Notes: a model not told the origin generated them from the sequence alone. Shown: positions 11,060-48,929, numbered from the stretch's first letter. The stretch: DNA of 64,000 bases from Amoebidium appalachense (GCA_963693365.1 CAVNZM010000003.1:4526001-4590000); one strand, 5' to 3'. A program made the numbers and translations.

Positions 11060-12390
11060 CTGAAAAGGGACCGCTTGAGTAGATGTTAAAACGTCGCACG
11101 TGCGGCAACACGTCAGTACGTGTTAGACACGTGCACCACGATGACTGTATACATAACACACATGCATCACACAATTAACGTGGATCACACACGGAGTACC
11201 GGTATCTTAGTGAAGGACGGCGTCCTCCTAGGCCGCCGTTCAACATTGATGGCAGGCCACCGAACCGAATTCATGACTATCATGAAATTAGAGCACTTAA
11301 TGCACGAACAGAGAATATTTTTGAGTGTCCAACCAACTTGGAGACTTCAATTTTTATTGCCGTTCTAGTACAAAGTCTCTCCTGAAAGTAGCCTGCAGTG
11401 AAGCTTCATGATCATACAGACTGTACCTGTTGTGCACAGCTGTGTCCACGTGGTAATACTTGCGATCGACATTTCCGGAACGGCTCTGTGATTGGCACAT
11501 TCAGAAAGCCGCGACCTTGACGAAATGGATTTTTCCAAAAATAGATAAAAATGTGACCTTATGGTTTGTTAAAAACTGTTGAGTGGCTAACAGGAACTGC
11601 TTAGAGCGTAGTAACTTTTAAAGTCATGCTATCTTAGTTTTGATACGATATCTAGGTGAACTCGTACCACTCAGCCTCACAGCGGCACGCGTGCAGCTTG
11701 GCTAGCAGCTGTCACCGTGCTCAGTTGTACTTTTGCTGCGAAAGATGTAGATGAAATATTTATATAGTAGCACCATAGAAAATGTAAGGCAATTACTCAG
11801 CAAGATGTTCAGCATCAGATCTTTACTTTTGCAAATGGTCAAACATGATCATGCACAGGATCTGGCGACAAGGGTCGAGAGCTCTAGGGTGAACATATTT
11901 ACGTGCTTTGCGTTGATGAGTTTGATCGAATCGGAAAAGAATAATAGTCATCAATCCATCAAACGCGTGCTTGGTTCTCACAATCCCGCGGCAAACTCTA
12001 CACCAGCGTAAATGCATTCAAGCACTATTTTATTGTTTTTCTTAAGTTTTTCTTTTAACGAGACCACAAGGCAAAAATAATGATAATACAGATCCTGATT
12101 ATTTCGAGAAATGGATCTTATAGTTGGATTATTTGGTATTTTGCCTGCTCAGATTTGCCGTCCGAAATGACAAATCGGCACGGCGTAAAAAAAAATGTTG
12201 CGGGCTTCTCAGAGATTCCACACACCCAGGCGTGTTTCTGTATTCAGAAAGCTTATTTTCACTGCCCGTTTATAAGTAGAGGAGTAGGGTGGTTAATAAT
12301 GTTGTACACTGTGTCAATAGCTTAGCTCATAGATTACCGTAGTCTTAGTACGCACCAGGACGGCACCGGTCGCTCTCACAACCACAAAAC
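9887..12390. other. Intergenic region between RBM39 and the desaturase
   Basis: No convincing gene. It holds the RBM39 3' end region, (GT)n/G tracts at 10228-10282, a T-run at 11032-11059, and mixed-sequence DNA from 10290 to 12390 with less microsatellite than elsewhere. The right end must contain the desaturase promoter and leader; no core element can be named. Short ORFs (for example 10463-10822) show no domain and no splice support. Confidence 0.6.
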
Positions 12391-13830
12391 ATGTCTCCTA
12401 ACGTAGCCACGGGCCTTCTGGCCACTGAGGAAATAAGCACCAAACCAAAGGTTCCAGAGGCTTTGCGCCAAAGAAAGGAGCTCAAGTTGCTGTCTAGAGC
12501 AGAAGTAGCACAGGAATCAGAGAGGACAGGATATACCCTGATCATCATTCACGACAAAATATACAATGTGACGAACTGGATTCCCAAGCACCCGGGTGGC
12601 GAGTTCACCATAAAACTGTTGAACGGAAAAGACGCGACAGACAGCTTTTTTGGCACACACCCTAGTTGGGTGAGCCAACGCTACCTCCCGAGCATGGAGT
12701 ATGGAAAGCTCAAGGACGGGCAGGATCTCTCGAAAATTACACAGGATTTCCGCCTGCTGACTCAAAAGATGCACGACGAGGGGCTTTTCGAAACTAACCT
12801 GTGGTATTACGTTGCCAAGGTGTCTGTGATTCTTTGCATCCTGGGCGTCTCGGTTGCAGGTGTGCTTTATGGGAACAGCTTTTGGGTGCATGTTTTTAGC
12901 GGCGCCGTTATGGGGTTGTTTTGGCAACAAATGGCCTTTGTTGGGCATGACGCAGGCCACAACGGCATAACACACGACCGGGTAAAGGATAGTTGCATCG
13001 GGCTCTTCGTGGGCAACTTTACCACCGGCCTCAGCATAGGGTGGTGGAAGAGAAACCATAACGTGCACCACATTGTCACCAACTCCATCGACAACGACCC
13101 GGACATTCAACATCTTCCGATCTTTGCCATCACTCCGGCGTTCCTTACACAACCCATCTTCTCCACCTTCTATAAGCGCATCCTCCCCCTCACGGGCGTC
13201 ACCCACCTGTTAATCGGCGTCCAGCACTTTTTGTACTATCCGGTCATGGCAGTTGCACGGTTCAATCTCTACGCCCAGTCTCTCCTTCACGCGCTTGGCT
13301 GTGGGCCGTACAGCCAGGACAACGTTTGGCACCGTGAGTGGCAAAGTGGGACCCTGTTGGGCTTCTGGGTGTGGATTTCTCTTCTTTTGGCGCAACTTCC
13401 AGACTGGAACACACGTTTCTGGTTCTTCCTCATTGCGCACAACGTCGCCGGAATCCTTCACGTGCAGATTACCCTTTCCCATTTTGCCATGCCGACGTAC
13501 TTCGGAGTTCCATACGACAACACGGACAACGGTTACCTGGTGACGCAGTTGAAAACATCGATGAATGTTGATAGTGATTGGACCACCGATTGGTTCCATG
13601 GGGGTCTGCAGTTCCAAGTCGAGCACCATCTATGGCCCCGTCTTCCACGGCATAATCTACGTAAGGCAAAGAATTTGCTTGTCCCCCTGTGCGAAAAACA
13701 CGGGCTGGAGTATTCGTCATATGGGTTTGTCGAGGCAAACAGGAAGATGTTGGCCAATCTGCGCGAGACAGCTATGCATGCCAAGTGCTTCAGCGAGTTT
13801 TTCTGGGACGCTATCAATCTGCGGGGTTAG
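12391..13830 (+). CDS. Cytochrome b5-fused front-end desaturase, probably sphingolipid delta-8 type
   Basis: A single uninterrupted 479-aa ORF with start context AAAACATGTC. The N-terminal cytochrome b5 domain has the haem motif HPGG at residues 67-70. The membrane desaturase part carries three histidine boxes: HDAGH (186-190), HNVHH (223-227) and QVEHH (409-413). The Q in place of the first H of box 3 is the hallmark of front-end desaturases. Hydrophobic segments lie near 143-165, 168-185, 270-290 and 322-362. The surroundings GLSIGWWKRNHNVHH and NDPDIQHLP resemble fungal and plant delta-8 sphingolipid desaturases. Activity would be an electron-fed double-bond insertion in an acyl or long-chain-base substrate at the ER. 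Delta-5/6 acyl specificity cannot be excluded from sequence. Odd: it has no intron, whereas its neighbours have 11 and 23 exons, which fits retroposition, transfer or simple intron loss. Confidence 0.93.
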   Translation: MSPNVATGLLATEEISTKPKVPEALRQRKELKLLSRAEVAQESERTGYTLIIIHDKIYNVTNWIPKHPGGEFTIKLLNGKDATDSFFGTHPSWVSQRYLPSMEYGKLKDGQDLSKITQDFRLLTQKMHDEGLFETNLWYYVAKVSVILCILGVSVAGVLYGNSFWVHVFSGAVMGLFWQQMAFVGHDAGHNGITHDRVKDSCIGLFVGNFTTGLSIGWWKRNHNVHHIVTNSIDNDPDIQHLPIFAITPAFLTQPIFSTFYKRILPLTGVTHLLIGVQHFLYYPVMAVARFNLYAQSLLHALGCGPYSQDNVWHREWQSGTLLGFWVWISLLLAQLPDWNTRFWFFLIAHNVAGILHVQITLSHFAMPTYFGVPYDNTDNGYLVTQLKTSMNVDSDWTTDWFHGGLQFQVEHHLWPRLPRHNLRKAKNLLVPLCEKHGLEYSSYGFVEANRKMLANLRETAMHAKCFSEFFWDAINLRG

Positions 13831-13917
13831 GTTGTGTGATGTGTCCAAATATCTATATGCAAACACTACTCAAGGGTCTTTCACGTATGCACAGAGACAG
13901 GTGCACACACACACACA

Positions 13918-13967
<50 letters not shown>

Positions 13968-16094
13968 TTTTCTCTCCCTGACACACGCACGCGCACGTAC
14001 ACATAACGCACACACTGGAGAGCTGAGTCACATAGAGCTCTGACCTTTGTTCCCTTGTGCTTTTGTTGTAGACCATTGCTCTTAGGGCAACACGGCAACA
14101 TTTATGGTGGAATCTGTCCGTTTTGTTGCAACCAAATTGCGAATGTCAGCCCTGTGCAATAGCATGAGCTTTTTTAAACCGTTGTTGCTGTATCTATGTG
14201 TACCTAGAGTCTCCTCGAATCTGGTGATGCTGTGTTTTAAAGGGTGTTTCCCTTAGAATTTATGTCTATTGCTCTGCGACAACCTATATACATATTGAAC
14301 TGTGTAAATGAGAGAGAGAGTAAAAGGGTTGCTCGAATAGCTTTGATAATCTCGTCTAAAGTAAATCAAGAATTGTTGGAAAAAAGCCACGCCAAAACCT
14401 CCTGGGATACATAATTATCTTTGTTGCAACCCTTAGCTGCATCTCTCACTTACGATGCTTGTTCACAGCCTTTTCGAACTTGATATCGTGACCCTTTCGA
14501 ACTTGATATCGTGACCCACTGGCAACAAACCAACGACCTTTCATGTTTTGCCACCAACACACCCATTATCCACCCCCGGAAGCACCACCCTCCCTCTTCC
14601 TCCCGGCTCCCCCCCCCTCCCCACACACACACAACACACACACACGGTGTTCTAGCAGTCACTACGATCGTGATCCAATAAATGAACGATCCATAAAAAT
14701 CTTCTGGATTGGCCATGTGCTTGGATTCATGAAACTGGGTGTCCGCGGCTCCAATCTTACTTTTCCATGAATCGATTTCACACACACCATGTCACAATTA
14801 CTCTTTCGTTCCCTCGATCCGCGACCAGTGCCCCGAAATTCTACTACCCACCTCCTCGTTTCCTCCCTCCCCTCCCCCCCCCCCCCCCCCCCCCCGCTCC
14901 ACCCCCCCCGGCCCCCCTGCTTTTACAAAGAAGGCTACTAGGGCTAGCGCTTTGTGGTTCATGATCATGGGCACAGGCCTAGGTTGGGCCAGATTCTTGC
15001 AACTGCATTCATGCATGCAGTTCAGATGTGTTATGGCTCAGGTCCTTTTTGCAGGCATGTTAGTCCTGTCTTCTTGAAGAGCCGTGGTGCCTCGCTTCCC
15101 CTGAAATGCACTCGTCTTTCTCATCCGTTCCCCCCCCCCCCTCCCCCCCTCCCTCCTCCCGGCCTCTCCTCCCGCACCCCCTCCCCTCCCTCTCTCCGCT
15201 TGACACACCACTTTTCCCCGCTCTTATGTTGGTCGGGCCGCCGGAGATCCGTATCCATATCAGATCTTGCAATGGTTCGCTAGCAAGTTACGTCACCTGT
15301 TCTATAAATTAAAAGGGTCTAATCTCACAATACAGTCAGCATCGTTTGCATATGTAGACTAATGCGAAAGCGAACAAAAAGCACACCCGTCCTTTGCACA
15401 AACTTTAATTCTTTGACTCACTAAGTCCCGTTCCAAACATTATGAGCAAGTGTCACACGATACAGGTCATATTATAGTCACTAGTGGTAGCGGCTAGAGA
15501 TGAAGCAGAAACATTGCGTAGCAAAAAAAAATCCGCCAACATACATCAGAATTGTATGTAACGATTAGGAGGAGTGTGTGAAGAGCTTTGTTTTTTCCCG
15601 ATCTTGCATCCAGAGAGATTTAAGGTTACTTTATCAAGACAGCAGAAGATCCCTAAATGTTTGTTTCGGCTCTAATGGGGATCTACGCACGATGACTTAG
15701 GCCCATGCGAAGGAGGAACTTCTGAGCATGTGCCTGTTCAAGCAACCTGAAAACAACATGAAAAGCTGAGTTGTGATTACACTTTTGTGAAAGGAGAGGT
15801 TCCGATTGATTAGGACGGGAGTTTTACGGCTATTTGTAATAGAGCTGCTTTTTTATTACTCAAGAATCCTGCCATAATGTGGTACAATGTTTGGGTACAA
15901 ACAAAAGATAACTTTTGAACATCGTTTACTCTAATCTTGCACTGCTGAGATCTTATACACAGTCTCTTGACACCTGTTCACCTTCCACTTTGTGTGCCCT
16001 TCTTCATACGCCCGTCTGTACAAAACCGGTGAGTGACCATCGTCTGTTATCACGAACGGCGGCATGAGGGCAGGGGCTCCCCAAGCACCCGGGG

Positions 16095-16131
<37 letters not shown>

Positions 16132-16189
16132 GTGCATGTGTGTGTGTGCGTGTGTGTGTGTGTGTGGGTGGGTGGGTGGGTGGGTGGGA

Positions 16190-16224
<35 letters not shown>

Positions 16225-16796
16225 GGGAGAGGGGGGGGGGCTTGATCCATGTACCGTCATCAGACCCAAACACATTTTGTAACTTACAGACTTATGGCTG
16301 CGACCAGGCAATGGGAGGAGAGGGAGGTGGCGGTGAAGAAGGGCGGCGGCGCAGGGGGGGGGGGTGGATGGGGGGGGTGGGGGGGGGGGGGGGGTGGGTG
16401 GGAGGAAGAGGGGTGGAGGTCTGGGGAGGCCGCCCTCAATAGAGCTCTTCAGTCCGCCGCGCCCTCCCATCCCCCCTTCCTCCTCCCTTCCTCCCCCTTC
16501 CCCCTCCTCCCCCCCCCCCCCCACCCACCCACCACCCCTACACCACACACACACGCACGGGGATCCATGGGAAGGAGGTTAAATGGAATAGGGGGGGGGG
16601 GGGGGGAGACGAAGGACTGGTGGGAAGGGGGAGAGGAGGGGGGAGGGGGGGTGGAAGAAAAACATCTGAGTTGTGCTATTTCTTGGAACGGTTGGAAATG
16701 AGAAGGGGCGGGGGGATAGAGCGATCAGGGGGAAGAGGCCCCGAGGGGGGGGTAGGGGGGGGGGAAGAGGGCTGCGTTCTCATATGTTTTCAACAG
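13831..16796. other. Intergenic region; (CT)n, C/G tracts, possible upstream exons
   Basis: Contains a (CA)n(CT)n block at 13903-13966, a tandem pair of TCGAACTTGATATCGTGACC at 14475-14515, and C-rich tracts near 14590, 14870 and 15130. Strongly G-rich DNA lies at 16190-16220 and 16350-16400. At 15946-16040 both strands are open. The minus strand could encode a C-terminal exon containing PVLYRRAYEEGHTKWKVNRC, while the plus strand ends in a textbook donor GTGAGT at 16028. A plausible plus exon starts after TTACAG at 16289. None can be called with confidence. Confidence 0.5.
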
Positions 16797-39281
<22,485 letters not shown>

Positions 39282-39751
39282 TCAAACGTGTTCTGGAGCC
39301 TGCAAGTTGCCGCGTGATTGGGTCACGCCCTCCACGCTCCCAAACAGATTTCCCATGTTGTATGCGTCGACATCGACATCCGGCATGCTATTTTGTTGCT
39401 CCAAAAGCGCTTGGTTGTCTTTCTTCTTGCTCGACATCGGCTTGCCGCTGCCCGTGTTCTTGCGGATCAGAAACGCCTGTGTGTGTATGTGTGTGTGTGG
39501 GGGGGGGAGGGGGAGGGCGGGGAGGCGGGGGGGGGGGGGGGGGGGGGGGAGGTGGAGGGGGAGGGGGGGGGGGGGGGGGGGGGAGAAGGAGGGGAGGGGG
39601 GAGGGAAATTAGGGAAGTTTAAGGGGAGGGGGGAGGGGGGGTTAGAAAACGTTACAGAGTAGGTTGCACTCATTCACGACGGAAAAACTATACAGGCTGT
39701 GTGTGGGAGGGCAGAGGAAGAGGGGGGGGAAGCGGGATGAGGTATCGTACT

Positions 39752-39813
<62 letters not shown>

Positions 39814-40012
39814 CGCGCGCATGTGTGTGCGTGTGTGTGCGAGCGCACGCATGTGTGTGAAATGCAAGGAAAATCAGGGGGTAGCAGTGGTAGAATCGGA
39901 GGGGTTGGTTGGTTTAGGATGCATTACACAGTTCGTGACATAGCGTGAACTTTCAGGAACAGCTTCCGAGAGGGAACGGGGTGTGGTGTGTGAAGTGGTG
40001 TGTGGTGTGTCT

Positions 40013-40087
<75 letters not shown>

Positions 40088-41341
40088 GCCGGGGGAGGGA
40101 GGGAGGAGGGGGAGGGGGGGGGGAGGGGGGAAGGGGAAGAACACACCTCAACACGTGTAGTATTTGGGCGCCAAAAGTCACCAGACTTCTTATTCTTTTT
40201 GTTGGAATAGCGCGAAAGGCCAAACACGCACACAATGCACATAACGGGCACCAGAACAAGCAGAGCCACAACAACAATATCGGTCGTGCTCGAATTTCCG
40301 TTGTCGGCGTTCACGCTCGAAGGGAGCGGGGTAGGGGTAGGAATGCTGGCGAAATAAGCACTCGAAGATGATTGGTCCTTTTCCAACTGTTCAAACGACG
40401 GGAGGGAACTGTCAACAGGGAGAGCGGGTTCGTCCGAAGTCGGAGTAGTGGAAAAAGAAGCGTTTTCTTTTTGTTTAAGCGTCACTTGAACGTCGATGGT
40501 CTTGTTCGACTTTTGAATAATCCCGTCCCCGTCGTAGTAGGGGCTCGTGAAATTCAACGTCGTCTCTTGGAACCCCCCAGGGGTCTTATCCTTGATTCCC
40601 TCCGGCATAATGCTCCCGGCATCCTTATCGAGAATGAACTGAATCCGATCGATCTCCTTTTCAACGTACTGAACCACCCCTTCCAATTGGTTGGTTTTCA
40701 ACTTGTGCAAAAGCGACGCCAAAAACCCCAGCTGCGAAAATCTCTCCACCTCGATCAAAGCTTCGCACATCTTGGTGGAAGACGCGTTCTGGGCCGGGGT
40801 GAGCGGCGGCGTGGGAGGGGGGGTCTTTTTCTCGCCGCAATCGTCAAATTTCTGCGGACGCTGCACCCAAAGAGTAATTTTCGTGTCGGTGGGGGTCGGA
40901 TTGGGACCCTTTACAGCCCACGAATAGTTTCCGGGACCAATGCACATCTCCAGGGATTGCATTATGATTGGTTGTGGCTCCGGGGTTCCCAATTCGTGGA
41001 ATCCGGTTGGGGGGGGTGGGGGGCTAAGTGTGAGATCTTTCGATTCGGCGAGAACAGAGGGACCCTTGCCTGGGAGTTGGTGGATGAGAAGAATGCGACT
41101 GTCTGCCGGACCCTGGAGAAAGGCTTTTGCTGTCTGGTGTTGCTCTGTGTGTGTACGTGTGTACGTTTGTGTGTACGTGTGTGTGTGTGGGGGGGGGGGG
41201 GGGGGGGGGGGATGAGGGGGGAGGAGGGGGGGTGGGGGGAGGAGGAGGAGGAGGAAGGGGAGACGGAAGGGGAGAAGGAAGGGGGGAGGGGGGAGGAGGG
41301 TTAGGGATGCTGGTGTGTGTGTGTGTGTAGTCGGGTGAGTA

Positions 41342-41414
<73 letters not shown>

Positions 41415-41967
41415 AGGTGGGTGATTGAGTGAGTGTGTGAGTGAGTGGGTTGGTGAGTGTATGGTGTGTGTGTTTTCAAAGATGTGCGTACCCGTGTGCA
41501 CACGTGTAAGTGTGAGTGTGGATGTGAGTAAGAGTTGGAATGCACCATGTTGCACGCACTTAAGCGTGTGTGGTAGAATTCAGGAATAAGTTAGAGATTT
41601 ATACATGGGGCACATTGATAATTGAATACCAAGAGGTGGCGAGAATGTGCAAGAACGTGCCGTATTTGCAAAAGTGTGTGTGTGTGTCTGTTTTGGTGGT
41701 TGGAAGGGGGGAGGTGGGGAGGGGAGGGGGGGCAAGGGGTACGCACTTGCACAGGCAACATGATGTTTGCAAGCAGAGAGCAGCAAATATCTCACACGGC
41801 CTATAACAAGCAATGCAACCTATATGTGTAAAAGCCTATCGCTACTGCATGTGATACTTGGACACACAACACGTGCGCAGAAAAATCAGACACAACTGCG
41901 CGTCCACATCTACCCACTCACTCACTCACTCAACAGTGCGCGTGTGCATGTGTAGCCCCGTGCCAGT

Positions 41968-42030
<63 letters not shown>

Positions 42031-42554
42031 CACGCGCGCGCGCGCGCGTGCGTGTGCGCATGCATGTTGGGGTGGGAGGGCCCGGGTTTAGATGTGGTAC
42101 ACAGTACGAGGAAATCACGACGCACAAAGAGATGCAATTATGCGGAAACCAACACATTTAAATAACAAATAAAAATATAAAAAAATAATAAATAAACTAA
42201 AAAAGCAACATGAACATCATCCCAACCTCATGACACAGGGAGGCCCCACATCATGCATACAAGGAGAGCACCTTATCCTTTCGCAATGGGAAAGGAAGGA
42301 GGGAGATCATTCAGACACTAAAAAAAAAGCACAAGACTCAGGACAGATATAACCCAATGTTGATATGCAATAAGGAACACACAAAAAAGAACTATGCAAC
42401 ATAAGTAGTGTGTGTGTGTGCACGTGCGTAGGTGTGTGCGAGTGAGTATGCTAGCGTGCACGTGCGCGATTTATGCCCGTGTGTGCGCGTGTGCACGTGT
42501 GTGTGTGTGTGTGCACGTGTGTATGTTCGTGTTTTTGTTTTTTTTTTTTTTTTT

Positions 42555-42593
<39 letters not shown>

Positions 42594-44004
42594 AATGGGG
42601 GGGGTAACCAACCATCCGTAAGTGAAAAGCTCGTTGCAGCCATCTCTGCCTGCATTTCTGCTTTCTCTTCGGCACTGCCGGAGCCCATAAGGGTACCCTG
42701 AGGACAAACATAAATCGTGAGTAAACAGAATAGAATTTTCGGACTATTTCTTGTGAGTAAACAGAATTTTCGGGCTGTTTTTTGTGAGTAAACAGCATAT
42801 TCGGGTTGTTGTTTTGTGAGCGAAGAAAGTATATCAATCGATATCCCGTGTGGTTTGAGAGAAAGCACAAGGGAAAAGCATGTCCAAGAAAATATGTCTC
42901 ACGCTTGCCCGATGCACGACAAAACATGAAAACATGTGTGTATGACAAAGTGTTGTAGGCATATTCCGTGTAAGCTAGATGTTGAGGCAAACAAAAACAA
43001 AAGGTGCAGATTGATTTATGGATACCGTTTTTTTTGTTTTTTTTTGTTTTTTTTGTTATAGAGAATAGAGAGACCAAGGAAAGCGATTCTCATGTATGAT
43101 ACCCTTTTTATAGAGAATAGGGAGAGACTGAGAAAAGCTATGTTATTTAGCGCTAAAGCCGCTATTTCGTTCCATCTGCAAAATATGCGAGCTCATCGTT
43201 AGATGGGACACTGTGCTATTTAGGGAGTAATAGAAGGCTTTGTGGGAGTGAGGGTTAACAATAACATGGGACAAGGGATAAGTAAACATAGAGCCTGAAT
43301 AGGTCATAGCGTCCAAAGGTGAACATGGAAAAAGAATCCACAAAAAAAGAAACAACAAAAAGTACAAGGAAAAAACAGACGGCCAACAAATTTCAAACGG
43401 GAAAGCAGGGAGCATAGCATAACCGGTACAGAACTGTCGTTGATCATCTCTGTTTGCTTTTCATGGTTGTGCTTAGGCTGTAGCTCAACGCGCAAAAGAT
43501 CGAAGTGCTCGTGATGTATAGCTCATAATGCGCAAACCATTGAATTGCTCAAATGCTGAAATCGAATATAGAGCATAGCGCCCATCCTAGGGAAGGCCCA
43601 ACTTAACCACAATGCACGAGCTTGAAGGAGGATTGAGGGTGGGAGGTGGGGGCAGTTTCGAGAAAGGGATACCGGGTGTGTCTGTGGGAGGAGGTGAACA
43701 TGTGTGCGGCGCGAAGGGGGGGTGTGATTGAGTGGCTGTGTGTGTGCGTGTGTTTACAAGAAAAAGAAACGTGGGTGGTTGTATGTGTATGGAGAAAGGG
43801 GAGGGGGAGGGGGAGGGGGCTGTAAGGATTGGGGGAGGAGGGAGGGGGAGGTAAGGGAGGGTGGAGCACCTCAAACATGCGGCAATTGACTTCATGTTCG
43901 CCACAGGTTGGGGCAATGGCTGCTTTGACCGGGTCAACATCGGCCGCAAAAATAAGATTGGTTTGCAAGGCTATCGCCACTGCAGTGGTTGCTGCTTTCA
44001 ACAT
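39282..44004 (-). CDS. Type I single-pass membrane protein, 4 exons, family not recognised
   Basis: Minus-strand exons 44004-43870, 42697-42613, 41144-40147 and 39476-39282 (TGA) have matching phases (0, 1, 0) and encode 470 aa. The ATG opens a signal peptide (MLKAATTAVAIALQTNLIFA, cleavage likely after the AA). The ectodomain (about 22-360) has Cys at 34 and 41 (CGEHEVNC) and further Cys in MCIGPGNYSW, FDDCGEK and TKMCEAL. Several N-glycosylation sequons are present (NYS, NFT, NKT, NAS, NSS). One membrane helix (about 361-384, IVVVALLVLVPVMCIVCVFG) is followed by a basic stop-transfer RYSNKKNKK. The cytoplasmic tail of about 86 aa ends in a segment with DVDAYNMGNLF, a possible tyrosine sorting or adaptor motif. 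The overall layout is receptor- or LAMP-like, but no named domain is visible. The antisense strand of exon 3 is also open and has been discounted. Confidence 0.75.
42708..42832 (-). repeat. Three-unit tandem array (about 35-40 bp) beside a 3' splice site
   Basis: On the plus strand, TGTGAGTAAACAG..TTTTCGG is repeated three times. On the sense (minus) strand the array ends about 20 bases before the acceptor of exon 42697-42613. Confidence 0.7.
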
Positions 44005-44943
44005 TTTTGTGCGTGTGAATTATACTTGGACACCCTGTAACTTACGTGAGTGACTAGGTCACCTGATCTGTAATAGTTGTGTGAAACAACACAGTTTGGT
44101 TTCGAGTATTTGTGCGTTCAGTTGGCGTTGTGGTATCCTTAATGACAAACACCATAAGGGGCCTATGCCCACCCCAAAATTGAAAACCCACGTGGTTTTT
44201 GAGAAGAAAACTGACGTTTCTAGTACAACCCCAGCAGTGTGTGCAAACTTGAGGGCACTTTTCGCGAGCTGGACTACGCACACGCGCACTGATTTCTTGT
44301 GGGAGGAGAAAACAAAGTAAGAAAGTTTTGATATGTTGGTTGTCACCTACACATGCACTATTTGTCTTGCTTATAGAAATTGTCTTGCGTTACGTTGAAC
44401 AGCATATAGCGCACAACAATCAATAGAGTGAGTGTAGTTGCCAGCGTTCGTATCAATTTCTGTAAGCGGTTAGGTGCTGTTCTCTCTATACCTGTCAATA
44501 CCAATGATGGGGGATCAACCCAAATATGCTTCTTACTTTTGATGAGATGGTAAGCAATTTAGCAAAGGAAATATTATCATATTCCTGTTGTAAATCTTTA
44601 ATTTTTGTTTTTGAGGTTTTTTGGCAGTCCTGTGCACATCAAGCATACCTATGACTGCCGTAAACGCGTAGGCAAGGTGTTTTGCACGGAATAGTCATTA
44701 TTAAAAAAATATATATATTCGGCCGCTAATTATATCATAATTCACTTACTGTGGGTGTAGGAGTATCTAAGCCGCTGGTAGCAAACTATGTTGATTGGTA
44801 AATTTTATCTATCTGGGTAGGAGAAGCGCCAAATTAAGTCACTTAAGTAGGAGCTTTAAGAGCTTTAACTGTCCTTTAAAATGTTTTTAAAATGTTTAAA
44901 TTATTTAAACCAATTAATCTTTAATGTTAAAGGTAATCCAGGT
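44005..44943. other. Upstream region of the membrane protein gene, no gene seen
   Basis: Mixed sequence with few repeats, becoming AT-rich from about 44560. It probably contains the promoter of the minus-strand gene starting at 44004. No TATA box at a sensible distance was recognised. Confidence 0.4.
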
Positions 44944-45167
44944 ACATTTTTAAGAAGCGATGGTATGTGTCGCACGCAGTTCCCACTGGCCGCTCTAAAA
45001 ACTTCCTCGCGCGTCACCTTATCTTCGTGTGTGTCGTCGAAACAAATCCAAGAGTATTTTGACGCAAATAGAGAGCAATCATATATTATATATAACAAAT
45101 GTGCCCTTTCATCGCACCACAAGCGTATCATCCTCTCGTGACACAGCCACATCATCACTTTGGCCAT
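44944..45167 (-). CDS. Possible coding exon with EF-hand-like motif
   Basis: Open from ATG at 45167 to a possible donor (AAAAAT then GTACCT) at 44944. It contains ICFDDTHEDKVTREEVFRAA, which fits the second half of an EF-hand loop plus following helix (D at position 1, hydrophobic at 8, E at 12) but lacks clean ligands at positions 3 and 5. Read straight on, the ORF reaches a stop at 44901 (88 aa). It lies upstream of the membrane protein gene on the same strand, but splicing between them is not indicated. It may be a separate small gene or a chance ORF. Confidence 0.3.
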
Positions 45168-47778
<2,611 letters not shown>

Positions 47779-48775
47779 CTACTGCTCCTGCTCTTTGGTT
47801 CTGCGGTGGCGTACAGGCACCCCCTTTTCCAGGTGCAGCTCGTAGCAGTTGCGATCTGAATTTGTGTAGCACAATGCCACACCGCACCTGCTGCACATCC
47901 AGCTCATCCTGCTGCGCTTGTATCCCTTTTGATCTGTGCGCGCGCACATAACACAGTCGAGCCGCTTGCCGGAACCGATAAGCACCGGGTGACAGAGGTT
48001 GCCTCGTTTGGCGGTTGTGGTGTTTGTTGACAGCGATTTTAACATGCGCGCGCTTTGTTTGCCGGCTTGCAGAAGTGGGTTTTTGAGAAGTTCACCCGCA
48101 AGTTTTTCGCGCCACTGCTCGTTTGAAAGTGCATTCTTGTCCCCGTCTGCAATGAAATGCTTGTAGGCCAGGTAGGTGTTTACAAACACCATACCAACTA
48201 ACCCAGCAAAGGTGCGGTGCCAGGGTGTGTGGGGGACCCATGCCTGCTCGAGTGAACTGTTCCCTTGCCGGAGTTTGTTGTGTACGTCTGCACTGTTGAA
48301 ATATGTGAAGTATTCACGCACTGCTTTTGGCATGGGCACTTGTGTTCCGTTTTTTGTGATACGGGGAGCTCCTGCTTCCGTACTTCCTGCCGTCCTTACT
48401 ACATGCATGCTGAAATCCTTATCCTGCAAACGTATGGGGGGGATGGGAGAGGGAGAGGGCGAGCCCCCCGCCCCCCTCCCCCTCCCCCCAATAAAAGGAT
48501 ATATACGCCTTCGCACATCCCACAACTAGCTGAATCTCGCTCCGTGGTACTTAAGCTTCTTCTACTTTCCCGTCGTAGTCTATGTGTACCAACCATTTAT
48601 TGCTCTTTAATACTTTCACAGTTGTGCCTGTGAGCTGTTTCGTTTCCCATTCTTCACCAAACTGCTCTTTACTCCAACGTTCATCATCGTTCCTGACTTT
48701 ACCATCAAAGATATGATCGGACAGTCGGACACCCCAAAACTGGTGGAAAACGGTTGCACCCATGATCTTTTGCAC
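47779..48775 (-). pseudogene. Decayed piggyBac-type transposase
   Basis: The 3' piece, 48423-47779, is open for 214 codons after a good acceptor (CGTTTGCAG). It has the C-terminal half of a DDE_Tnp_1_7/piggyBac transposase: VPMPKAVREYFTYFNSADVH (the position of the usual MGGVD..D motif), then VFVNTYLAYKHF, and ends in a Cys-rich zinc-binding tail CVMCARTDQKG..MCSRCGVALC. The 5' piece, 48775-48551, is a separate frame (WETKQLTGTTVKVL, WLVHIDYDGK) ending in TAA, probably the N-terminal region. The catalytic Asp core expected between them is absent, so the copy cannot be an active transposase. It could also be the tail of a domesticated gene, but the internal loss argues against that. I infer mobilisation long ago. 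Confidence 0.65.
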
Positions 48776-48929
48776 GCCAAAAGCTACTCACCCTGCAGTC
48801 CTATTGGTTTCCTACAAAGACAAAAAAGGCAGGAAAATACTAGACCTCATTGGCCATACCCAGCTTGTGGGGTGTTTCCTAGCGAAAACAACGCTAGCAA
48901 CGCCAAAAAAGATAGGACACTTTTGTCCT

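Noticed and set aside
15946-16040. C-terminal exon of a minus-strand gene (VLYRRAYEEGHTKW)
   Set aside because: The opposite strand is also open and ends in a perfect donor at 16028. No partner exon was found on either strand, so it is not called.
40372-41304. 310-codon ORF on the plus strand
   Set aside because: It is codon-register antisense of membrane-protein exon 41144-40147, which has a membrane helix, sequons and matching splice phases.
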